From the NCBI RefSeq assembly GCF_037126435.1, contig NZ_CP147020.1, positions 3,762,001 to 3,826,000 on the forward strand: a stretch of 64,000 bases of DNA, in the 5' to 3' direction. Both the position numbers and the translations under genes were made by a program. The notes under the pieces were generated by a model that did no database searches, was not told the origin of the DNA, and was given only the letters and a program-made list of their open reading frames with translations. This DNA comes from Bernardetia sp. ABR2-2B (GTDB lineage Bacteria; Bacteroidota; Bacteroidia; Cytophagales; Bernardetiaceae). Within the stretch, counting starts at the first letter, position 1. Each line of letters begins with the position of its first letter. Positions 9,558-17,556 of the stretch are shown here, in pieces.

Positions 9558-10784
9558 TTATTCATCATACCACTCTCTGAACATTTTGAACCATTTTTCC
9601 ATTTTTTTCTCTTTATAAACAAAGCTAATTGTACCTTCTGCGATTTGTTCTTCGTTGTTTCCATCATTATTAGAAAACATTTTTACATTCATTTTGTAAG
9701 TTTGTCCTTCTTTGAAAGTAGCTTTGTTTTGGTATAAAGTGTACATAAAAGCATAGTCAAGGATGTTTTCACGAGAAGAAATCATTTGATGACCGTGGTT
9801 ATAGCAGAAAATATCTGTTTTCTTTTTAGCAGAAATCATTTTATTCCATTTTGCAGTAGAATTACGAAGAGCTACACGGTCACCTTTTTTACCATTCATT
9901 TCATAAACGATATTCAACTGGCAATCCGAACCACAACTTGTTCCGATTTTTTCTTTGAAATAAGCTCCTAAGAAAATATCATCTCCCATATCTCTTGTTT
10001 TGATGAAATTACTAGGATTTTCTGTTGGCTTATCTCCATATTTATAATTGAAACGAGTGTAGCTATCTACAAAAACTACTTTACCTACATTTTCTTTATA
10101 GGCTTTGTATTCCATTAGTTGCGCTCGTTTTTTCTCATCTGCTTTTGCTTTTCCTTTGCTCATCATTTGCTCAAATTTTGCTTGAGCAGTTTCGATGTCA
10201 TAGACCTCTAATTTAGATTCATCTTTAGCAAAAACGTCTGATACAGTTTCTGTTCCATCTAATTCGTATCTGTGTGTACTTTTGTTATTTACGCCTATCA
10301 AAACTCCATCTTCTGCTTCTACAAGCCAAATAGATTGAAAGCTACCATAACGATAAACATTTGTTCCTAGTTTTTTTGTTTCTTTGTCATTAAGTTTGAA
10401 CTCATATTTAGCCCCTTCTTTGTTATAAAAGACCTCTAACTTGTTTACAAACTTATCGCCATCACGCCCAGTGAACTTCATTTTTAATGTTCTCTGACGA
10501 CGTTTTGCGCCCATTGCATTTTCAAACTCCACACCGTCTAGTGCTTTGTATGTTCCAGATATTCCTTTGTCATCTGAAAAATCTTCGCCGTAAGGGTCAC
10601 CAGCTTCTTTTGCTTTCTTTGCCTTTCCAGCAGCAGCTCCACCACCTTCAGCAGCAGCAGCAGCTTTAGCTAATTTTGCTTTGAGTTTTTTTCCAAATTG
10701 TGCATTTGCATCATTCGACACACCTACTGCACATAACATTGCCGTAGCAAGGGCAGCACTTTTGAATAAATTGACTAATTTCAT
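9558..10784 (-). CDS. Secreted protein of unknown function, basic/alanine-rich N-terminus
   Basis: I start at the ATG at 10784 because MKLVNLFKSAALATAMLCAV begins a clean signal peptide ending ANA; the frame is open further upstream without a sensible leader. The mature protein (about 385 residues) begins with a low-complexity KKLKAKLAKAAAAAEGGGAA tract, then a globular part without a domain I recognise. Cys residues occur in TSCGSDCQLNIVY and IFCYNHGHQM. The end, TISFVYKEKKMEKWFKMFREW, is helical. It is convergent with the NADAR gene. Its 3' region carries the same CTA-rich element as two other leftward secreted-protein genes here. Unlike them it shows no paired-repeat promoter in its 155-bp upstream gap. 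Confidence 0.75.
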   Translation of the reverse strand: MKLVNLFKSAALATAMLCAVGVSNDANAQFGKKLKAKLAKAAAAAEGGGAAAGKAKKAKEAGDPYGEDFSDDKGISGTYKALDGVEFENAMGAKRRQRTLKMKFTGRDGDKFVNKLEVFYNKEGAKYEFKLNDKETKKLGTNVYRYGSFQSIWLVEAEDGVLIGVNNKSTHRYELDGTETVSDVFAKDESKLEVYDIETAQAKFEQMMSKGKAKADEKKRAQLMEYKAYKENVGKVVFVDSYTRFNYKYGDKPTENPSNFIKTRDMGDDIFLGAYFKEKIGTSCGSDCQLNIVYEMNGKKGDRVALRNSTAKWNKMISAKKKTDIFCYNHGHQMISSRENILDYAFMYTLYQNKATFKEGQTYKMNVKMFSNNDGNNEEQIAEGTISFVYKEKKMEKWFKMFREWYDE

Positions 10785-10903
10785 AATAAAATTTTTGTTA
10801 GTAGTACGATTAAATAAATTTGAAGTAATTGCTCTGCTCAATACAGAACATTAAAATTGATTTTTGAATAAATGAGATTGATATTTTTTGGCTTTGTGAT
10901 ACC

Positions 10904-10927
10904 TCAACGACGGCAAAGCCTCGTTGA
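10904..10927. repeat. Short inverted repeat between two secreted-protein genes
   Basis: TCAACGA and TCGTTGA are perfect 7-bp arms around a 10-nt loop, 13 bp after the stop of the leftward gene at 10940. It could end that transcript, or be a REP-type repeat. Confidence 0.45.
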
Positions 10928-10939
10928 CGGTTAAATAAT

Positions 10940-12259
10940 TTACCAGCTAAAACTGACAGCAGAAGTACGAACATTTATAGAACCTTTTGAACCTCTTTTT
11001 CCATCATAAGGACTATGGTTTTCGTGTTTTCCACCATTTCCACCTTGATTATTTATAGTGTAAGTGAATGTTCTGACGCTTGGGTCTTTGATGATAGTTA
11101 CATCTCCACCATCTCCACCATTTCCTCCTCGTGTGTTATCTCTGCCATAGCTGCCACTTCCTCCTTGTAAATTTAGTGTCAGAGGAGCATTCGGACTCAT
11201 TTTTAATTTTCTCAAAACCTGTCCCGAACTAGCATCTTTAATTTCTATTTGATTTACTTTCTCGCCATTTCCTGTTGTAGTTGCTTTTACAGACATAATT
11301 ATATCTTTTCCATTTTTTCCTCTATATCCTGCCGAAACAGTCAAGTGAACAACTCCACCACGTTCTCCAAAATAATTGACGTGCAAACCAGTATTGTAAT
11401 GAACAGGAAGTTTAGCTGATGTTTTGATATTGGATTGATACTTCGATTGTGCACTTACAACGACATTATCATTTGGGATTACATTTGCATTTTCTGCTAT
11501 TGTGAGCGTTTCCTCTCCAAATAATCCACCTTTTACAGTAATTTTGAAGTCATCCCAAGGCATTTTGCCACCTAAGTTTTTTGTTTTCAAGACTGTTCCA
11601 TCAGCTAGAGTAGCTTGGATTCCATAATTCATTTTTACTAAATGTCCTGTTTCGTCTTTGTCACTAATCCATTTTACAGCGATATTTTTGACTTTTTTTC
11701 CTTTGAGTGAGTTGGCTAATGCTTCTGCTGCATCTATTTCAGCTTGTTTTTCTACAAGTTCTGCACGGTCTTCTGATTGTGCAGCAACTGTTTTGCGAAT
11801 GTAGTTTTCTATTTTACTGATATGACCTGCGTGGTCTTTATCTACACTTTCCTTTTCTGTAAGGATGTATTTTATAGTTGCTTTTCCTCCAGACCATTTG
11901 ATATAATAAAAATTATCATCAATGAATACCACTCGGTGTTTTTTATCTTTGAAATAAGCAGGATATTCTTTCAAGTCAGGAGCGTAAGGCTCTTCTATAA
12001 TTCCTGCTCGGTTGATAACCAATTTAGAAATAGAATTACCATTTTTCTCTAAACTGATAGGCCACGGCTTAGATACTTTTTCAAATTTGTATTTGTGATA
12101 CTTTGGCTCTGTAAGTTTGAAAATGTTGAGCGAAGTGGCTGTAAAGTTCTTGAGGAGTTCGTTTTGGCTTTGTTGTGCTTCTACTTTTGGAGTATTGAGA
12201 AATAGAGAAATAAAAATCCCTACTGTGAGAAGACATAAAGATTTAGAGAGTGAGCTCAT
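10940..12259 (-). CDS. Secreted protein with glycine-rich C-terminal segment, unknown function
   Basis: A 439-residue protein with a signal peptide (SLCLLTVGIFISLFL, cleavage near VEAQ). The middle is beta-rich and contains VVFIDDNFYYIKWSGGKATI. That stretch weakly resembles YIVLDGVIYSVTYLDELDEI in the secreted protein at 27723-28757, so the two may be distant relatives. The last 75 residues are glycine-rich (GGSGSYGRDNTRGGNGGDGG, later GGNGGKHENHSPYDGKRG), a surface-fibre or collagen-like style, and end on a hydrophobic strand, VSFSW. Function is unknown. Its upstream region has paired direct repeats and a TAnnTTTG element like those of two other secreted-protein genes, suggesting LytTR control. 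Confidence 0.75.
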   Translation of the reverse strand: MSSLSKSLCLLTVGIFISLFLNTPKVEAQQSQNELLKNFTATSLNIFKLTEPKYHKYKFEKVSKPWPISLEKNGNSISKLVINRAGIIEEPYAPDLKEYPAYFKDKKHRVVFIDDNFYYIKWSGGKATIKYILTEKESVDKDHAGHISKIENYIRKTVAAQSEDRAELVEKQAEIDAAEALANSLKGKKVKNIAVKWISDKDETGHLVKMNYGIQATLADGTVLKTKNLGGKMPWDDFKITVKGGLFGEETLTIAENANVIPNDNVVVSAQSKYQSNIKTSAKLPVHYNTGLHVNYFGERGGVVHLTVSAGYRGKNGKDIIMSVKATTTGNGEKVNQIEIKDASSGQVLRKLKMSPNAPLTLNLQGGSGSYGRDNTRGGNGGDGGDVTIIKDPSVRTFTYTINNQGGNGGKHENHSPYDGKRGSKGSINVRTSAVSFSW

Positions 12260-12336
12260 ATTCGTAGTAGTTTTTGTTTGTAATTAATTTGTTCTGAATG
12301 ACTTATTTTGGTGTGATTCAGATAAATAACTTGTTA

Positions 12337-12412
12337 CAAACTTATAGCTTGGCTACTAGAATAAATTGGCTTTCGAACAAACGTCTAGCCTTTTCGAATA
12401 AACGTTGTTAGT
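12337..12412 (-). promoter_or_regulatory. Predicted LytTR-type promoter for the gene at 10940-12259
   Basis: Two direct repeats, TTCGAACAAACGTCTAG and TTCGAATAAACGTTGTTAG, have their AAACGT cores at 12379 and 12400, exactly 21 bp apart, two helical turns. A leftward -7 element TAAGTTTG (fits TAnnTTTG) occupies 12344-12337, 39 bp from the G of the nearer core. The spacing and order match the sites at 28885-28962 and 29480-29555. Start of translation is about 78 bp further left. The remainder of the 12260-12637 gap shows no gene. Confidence 0.6.
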
Positions 12413-12637
12413 TTTTGTAGGAGTGAAGTGAGCAAAACAAAAATTAACTATTTTTTGATTAAAAAAATACAGATTTACTTTGTTTCTTACAGAAGAGGTA
12501 AATGTACTTTGTTGAGTGGTCAGAATAGTCCTAATTACTAAGCAAATAATAAAACTTAGAGGTTTTTGATTAAATCTTTCAAAAACTCAAAACTTATTAC
12601 TCACTTTTCTGTTCTACATCCATACTTAATACCGTAT

Positions 12638-15600
12638 ATGAAACAGACATTTTTTACCACTCTATTTTTTAGACTTCTGGTTTTTATTTTTCTCGGTATC
12701 AGTATTTTTTCTTCTACACTTTCTTTTGCACAACAACAAAGTAAGCAAGACCAAAATACTCAAAATCTGCCTAATGTTCCTTATCAGGAGGCAGGTCGTC
12801 TTTTTGTGAAAAATTATTCACCAAAAGAATACAATGCTGCTACTCAAAATTGGGCAGTTGAGCAAGGTGAAAATGGAATAATCTATATAGGAAATACAAC
12901 GCATTTACTTTCCTTTGATGGTAAAACATGGGAACGCACCAAAATTGGAGGTACGGGCTTAGTACGTTCATTAGGCTATTCTTCTAGTAAAGACAAGATG
13001 TATATTGGTGGTGTTGGTGATATTGGTTATTCTTACGTTGATTCTTTGGGCAAAGTAAAATACATTTCACTTCTCAACCAAGTTCCAAAAAAATATAAAA
13101 AATTTGATGATGTTTGGAAAACATTAGTCTTGGAAGAAGAAGTGTTTTTCCTTACAAAAGACTTTATACTAAAATATGCTGCAAATAAATTTGAGGTCAT
13201 TGAGCCAAGAGTAAATACATTTTTGTCTGCTTTTGTAACAAATGGAAAGTTATATGTTCAAGAATCAAAATTAGGAGTATTCGAATATAAAAATGATTTT
13301 CTCAAAAGTATAGAAAACACAGATTTTATCTATCAAGACCTTATTGTAGGAATGATAAACTATTCTGAAAATGTATCATTGATAGCAACTCAAAGTGGTA
13401 ACTTCTACACTTATAATGTAATAGAAAAAACAATCAATAAATTTGAAATTGAACAAAAAGAGTTTTTTGAAAGAAGTCAGGTTTATAGTATTGAAGCGCT
13501 TAAAAACGAGCAAATTGCAATAGGTACAGCGAATGAAGGAATTGTAATCATCAATAAAAATGGAACATGGAAAAATCAAATTTCAGAATTAAAAGGTTTA
13601 CAAGATAAATCTGTTTGGAATCTTCATGCAGATAAAAATGGTGATTTATGGGCTGCACTAACACAAGGTGTTTCACATATTCAAACTTCGTGGGCTTATA
13701 CCTATTTTGGAGAGCAAAGTAGAATAAATAAGGCAAATGAAGTAATTCGTTTTAATGATATATTGTATACAGCTACCGAACAAGGACTTTCTTATTATGA
13801 TACTCAAACACAAGTTTGGGAAAATATAGATGGAATTTTGGGGCAAGTTTGGGATTTGGAAATCTATCAATATAATGATAAAAATTCTGCTTTATTGATT
13901 GCAGGACAAGCAGGTATATTTGTTCTAAACCCACTAAGAAGAAAAATAGAAAAAGTAAGTGAGATAGAAAGCAGACATTTTCTAATCGACCAGACAGATA
14001 GACGAAGAGTATTTATTTCTACTTCTGAAGGACTAAAAGTAATGGTAAATTCTTATGAAATAACAGACACATATTTAGAAGAACCCTTAAATAGAATAGT
14101 ACAAATAAAAAGTAACCAGCTTTGGGCAGAAACGCAGTATAAAGGAATACTAAAAATTGATGTGGATTTTAGCAAAGAAAAAGAATATGAAATAACTGCG
14201 TATGACTCCTTGACTGACATTCCAAATGTAGAAATCAACCAATTAGTTGCAAGTAATAATCAATTATTTTTAGCCACATCAGAAGGGATTTATTATTTAG
14301 ACACGCTCAAAAATGAGTTTACTTCTGCTATTGTTTTAGATAACACAAAAGAAAACACTAATTTCTCGGCAAGTAATTTCATTAATGCTGATGTTTCATT
14401 AATTAATAAATTTATTCATTATTCGAAGAAGAGCAATGAAATTATTAAATCTTATTGGGTTGTCAAAAATAATCACCTCTTATATTATAAAAACGATACA
14501 TTGATTGAAAGTGCAATTTTAAGTTTGCCTTCTGTTGAGTTTTATTCTATCTATGAAGACCCAAAATATACTTTTGAAGATAATAATAATGTAACAAAAC
14601 CTATTTTTACTTGGGTATCCACTTCAGAAGGATTGTATAGATATGATAATACACAAATAAAAAAAGTAGTACAAGATTCTTTAAAAATATTCTTACGTCA
14701 TATAAAAATTAGAGATTCACTAGTTTCTAATTTTAAAAAGCATAAACTACCTAATGATTTCAGTAGTTTTACTGTACAAATGTCAAGTCCTGCTTTTGGA
14801 AAAAATGAAAAACTGCTTTATAGGTATCGTTTGCTTCCCTCAACAACAAAGTGGTCGCCTTGGCTAAAAAAAGATAATTTTGAATTTGCTATTCTTCCCT
14901 TTGGAGAATATACGCTAGAAATTCAAGCAAAAAATGAAGAGGAACAATTAAGTAATACTTTTCTAGTAGATTTTGAAGTTGCAACAGCTTGGTATCAACG
15001 TTGGTGGGCATATCTAATCTATGTCGGGATTATATTTTTAATAGCTGTTGTTTTTACATATTTATATGACAAAAATCTAAAGACTAAAAACAAAGAATTA
15101 AATGCACTAATAACAGAACGTACACAAGAAATTAGTCAGAAAACAGAAGAGTTAGAGGCTCAACAACAAGAGTTATTGAATCAAAGTCAAGAAGTATATA
15201 ATCAAAAAGAAGAATTAGCCTCGCAGGCTGAATATCTAAAAAAGGCAAATAAAGAGGTCGTAAAACAAAAACGTGCTTTAGAAAGCTCTAACAAAAGACT
15301 AAAAAAACTAAGTGACATTACACAAGAAATTACCTCTATTCTTGATACAAAAGAGCTTGTTGCGATAGTATTTCAACGTGTAATTGCTCTTATGCCAGCA
15401 GAAGGTTTTGGTGTTGGACTTCTAAACGAAAATAAAAACACAATTGAATTTAATGATTTTATAGAGAAAGGTGTACAGCTTGAAGCTCACGAAGATTCTA
15501 TGGAAGATACGAACCGTCCTTCTGTCGAATGTCTGATAACAGGAAATACAATAGCAGTTAATAATGTTGCTAAAGTTTGGAAGGAGCGATTCGAAGAGCA

Positions 15601-16576
15601 AAATATACAAGTAGAAAAAGGAGATTTACCTTATGCTTTTATTTATGTTCCTCTAATTGCAGAAGGACATAAATTTGGTGTAATGACCGTTCAGACGTTC
15701 TACGAAATGGATTATTCAGAGCAAGATATTTTGCTTTTGCAATCCATTGGTTCAGCTACGGCTATTGCACTTTCAAATATTAAGGCATATAATTTAATTG
15801 AACAAAAAAACAGAGAAGTAACTGATTCTATTCGTTATGCTCAAACAATTCAAGAGTCAATTCTCCCAACTGAAAAAGAAATAAAGCGTTCAGTAGGCGA
15901 CCATTACATAATTTATCAGCCTAAAGATATTGTAAGTGGAGATTTTTATTGGATTGGTTATAGTGATGGTTATCAGTATGCAGCCGTTGTAGATTGTACA
16001 GGACATGGAGTTCCAGGGGCATTTATGTCAATGGTAGGAAGTTCACTTTTAAGAGAAATCTTGTATGAAAAAGAAATAACTTCGCCAGCTGATATGTTGG
16101 AGCATTTGGATGACAGTATTCGCCTTTCACTCCGACAAACAGGAAAAGAAGGAAGTAATACTGATGGAATGGATATGATTTTGATTCGTTATACATATAA
16201 AGATGATGGTAAAATAGAACTTGAGTTTGCAGGTGCAAAACGTCCACTCATTTATAAAGAACCAGAGGGAGAAATTATTCAATTACGTGGTACTTCTCGC
16301 TCTATTGGAGGTATTCAGCGCAAGAAAAAACCTTTCAAGGAGGAGCATTTGGTACTTTTACCTCGCACAATGCTTTTCCTTACTTCTGATGGATTAATAG
16401 ACCAACCTAATAAAGAGCGTAAAAAGTACGGTACAAAACGCTTTTTAGAGAAAATCTCTGAATGGGGACATTTACCTATTTCTCTACAAAAAGCTTCTTT
16501 ATTAGAAGACCTAGAAAGTTTTAGAGAAGAGGAAGAACAGCGAGACGATATTACAATAATGGCAATTAATTTGTAA
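12638..16576 (+). CDS. Propeller/Y_Y_Y sensor with GAF domain and SpoIIE-type phosphatase output
   Basis: The ATG at 12638 is preferred because MKQTFFTTLFFRLLVFIF starts a signal peptide ending SFAQ; an upstream TTG adds an unlikely leader. Order in the 1312-residue protein: a periplasmic two-component-regulator-type beta-propeller (about 30-690, with repeats such as VWNLHADKNGDLWAAL), a Y_Y_Y domain (about 700-785), one membrane helix (about 790-812), a coiled coil (to about 900), a GAF domain (about 905-1060) and a PP2C/SpoIIE phosphatase (about 1080-1312). The phosphatase has SGDFYWIGYSDG, AAVVDCTGHGVPGAFMSMVG, DGMDMILI, FLTSDGLIDQ and RDDITIMAI. Its metal-binding Asp residues look intact. 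It should convert an external signal into dephosphorylation of an anti-sigma antagonist or similar target. Confidence 0.9.
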   Translation: MKQTFFTTLFFRLLVFIFLGISIFSSTLSFAQQQSKQDQNTQNLPNVPYQEAGRLFVKNYSPKEYNAATQNWAVEQGENGIIYIGNTTHLLSFDGKTWERTKIGGTGLVRSLGYSSSKDKMYIGGVGDIGYSYVDSLGKVKYISLLNQVPKKYKKFDDVWKTLVLEEEVFFLTKDFILKYAANKFEVIEPRVNTFLSAFVTNGKLYVQESKLGVFEYKNDFLKSIENTDFIYQDLIVGMINYSENVSLIATQSGNFYTYNVIEKTINKFEIEQKEFFERSQVYSIEALKNEQIAIGTANEGIVIINKNGTWKNQISELKGLQDKSVWNLHADKNGDLWAALTQGVSHIQTSWAYTYFGEQSRINKANEVIRFNDILYTATEQGLSYYDTQTQVWENIDGILGQVWDLEIYQYNDKNSALLIAGQAGIFVLNPLRRKIEKVSEIESRHFLIDQTDRRRVFISTSEGLKVMVNSYEITDTYLEEPLNRIVQIKSNQLWAETQYKGILKIDVDFSKEKEYEITAYDSLTDIPNVEINQLVASNNQLFLATSEGIYYLDTLKNEFTSAIVLDNTKENTNFSASNFINADVSLINKFIHYSKKSNEIIKSYWVVKNNHLLYYKNDTLIESAILSLPSVEFYSIYEDPKYTFEDNNNVTKPIFTWVSTSEGLYRYDNTQIKKVVQDSLKIFLRHIKIRDSLVSNFKKHKLPNDFSSFTVQMSSPAFGKNEKLLYRYRLLPSTTKWSPWLKKDNFEFAILPFGEYTLEIQAKNEEEQLSNTFLVDFEVATAWYQRWWAYLIYVGIIFLIAVVFTYLYDKNLKTKNKELNALITERTQEISQKTEELEAQQQELLNQSQEVYNQKEELASQAEYLKKANKEVVKQKRALESSNKRLKKLSDITQEITSILDTKELVAIVFQRVIALMPAEGFGVGLLNENKNTIEFNDFIEKGVQLEAHEDSMEDTNRPSVECLITGNTIAVNNVAKVWKERFEEQNIQVEKGDLPYAFIYVPLIAEGHKFGVMTVQTFYEMDYSEQDILLLQSIGSATAIALSNIKAYNLIEQKNREVTDSIRYAQTIQESILPTEKEIKRSVGDHYIIYQPKDIVSGDFYWIGYSDGYQYAAVVDCTGHGVPGAFMSMVGSSLLREILYEKEITSPADMLEHLDDSIRLSLRQTGKEGSNTDGMDMILIRYTYKDDGKIELEFAGAKRPLIYKEPEGEIIQLRGTSRSIGGIQRKKKPFKEEHLVLLPRTMLFLTSDGLIDQPNKERKKYGTKRFLEKISEWGHLPISLQKASLLEDLESFREEEEQRDDITIMAINL

Positions 16577-16641
16577 TTTTGTAGCAAAACAACTCATCAA
16601 CCAAAATCCTAACACTTTTTAAAGAATAGTAGGATTTAGAC

Positions 16642-17337
16642 ATGAAAATTATGCGTATAGATATTATTACTTGCCTTCCTCAACTCATCGAAAGTTTTAT
16701 TGGTCATTCTATTTTACAAAGAGCGCAAGAACGCAATATTGTAACCCTAAATCTTCACGACCTCAAAAAATATAGCCAAGACAAACACGGACGAATTGAT
16801 GATTATGCCTTTGGAGGTGGCGCAGGAATGGTAATGACACCAGAACCACTAGCTGCCTGTATTGAAGGATTACTGAGTGAAAGAAAGTATGATGAAATAA
16901 TTTATATGACACCAGATGGCGTTACGTTCAATCAAACAATGGCAAATTCGTATTCTTTGAAGGAAAATATAATGATGATTTGTGGGCATTATAAAGGAAT
17001 AGATGAAAGAATACGCCAAAAATATGTAACTAAAGAACTTTCAGTAGGTGATTTTGTAGTTTCTGGTGGCGAAATTCCTGCTGCTTTGGTGGCTGATGCT
17101 ATTATTCGATTAGTTCCTCGTGTGATGAATGATGAAACCTCTGCCCTGACAGATTCTTTTCAAGATGATTTATTAGCTCCCCCTGTTTATACTCGTCCTG
17201 CCAACTGGGAAGGAATGGAAGTTCCACCAATTTTACTTTCTGGACACGCTGCCAAAATTGAAGATTGGAGATTGCAACAAGCAATGGAAAGAACTAGAAA
17301 ACGTCGTCCTGACTTATGGAGAAAATATAGTGAATAG
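16642..17337 (+). CDS. trmD: tRNA (guanine-37-N1)-methyltransferase TrmD
   Basis: A 231-residue SPOUT methyltransferase making m1G37 in tRNAs reading CNN codons, which prevents +1 frameshifts. Recognised from MRIDIITCLPQLIESFIGHSI, HGRIDDYAFGGGAGMVMTPEP, the knot region ICGHYKGIDERIRQKYVTKELSVGDFVVSGGE and the C-terminal VYTRPANWEGMEVPPILLSGH and WRLQQAMERTRKRRPDL. The length is normal. Two ATGs three codons apart are possible (16642 or 16651). It is not in the usual rpsP-rimM-trmD-rplS operon here. It lies 65 bp after the phosphatase sensor and may be co-transcribed with it. Confidence 0.96.
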   Translation: MKIMRIDIITCLPQLIESFIGHSILQRAQERNIVTLNLHDLKKYSQDKHGRIDDYAFGGGAGMVMTPEPLAACIEGLLSERKYDEIIYMTPDGVTFNQTMANSYSLKENIMMICGHYKGIDERIRQKYVTKELSVGDFVVSGGEIPAALVADAIIRLVPRVMNDETSALTDSFQDDLLAPPVYTRPANWEGMEVPPILLSGHAAKIEDWRLQQAMERTRKRRPDLWRKYSE

Positions 17338-17556
17338 CATGGTTTTGCAGTACAAATATTCAAAAATTAAAAGCCTTTTGATTACGAAGAAATAGAATAA
17401 AAAATGATACAACAAAGAATAATTTTTAATTCGCATAAAAAATGAATACATTTAGTGTATTAAAATTATTTCAACTATCTTCTTTATCAAAGTAAATTTT
17501 TTTAAGTTATAAGTTGCTAGTATTTAGTGAATTATATTCGTAATTGTTTCTTATTT

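Noticed and set aside
12566-12637. Upstream TTG extension of the propeller sensor
   Set aside because: The ATG at 12638 begins a proper signal peptide; the extra 24 residues would bury it.
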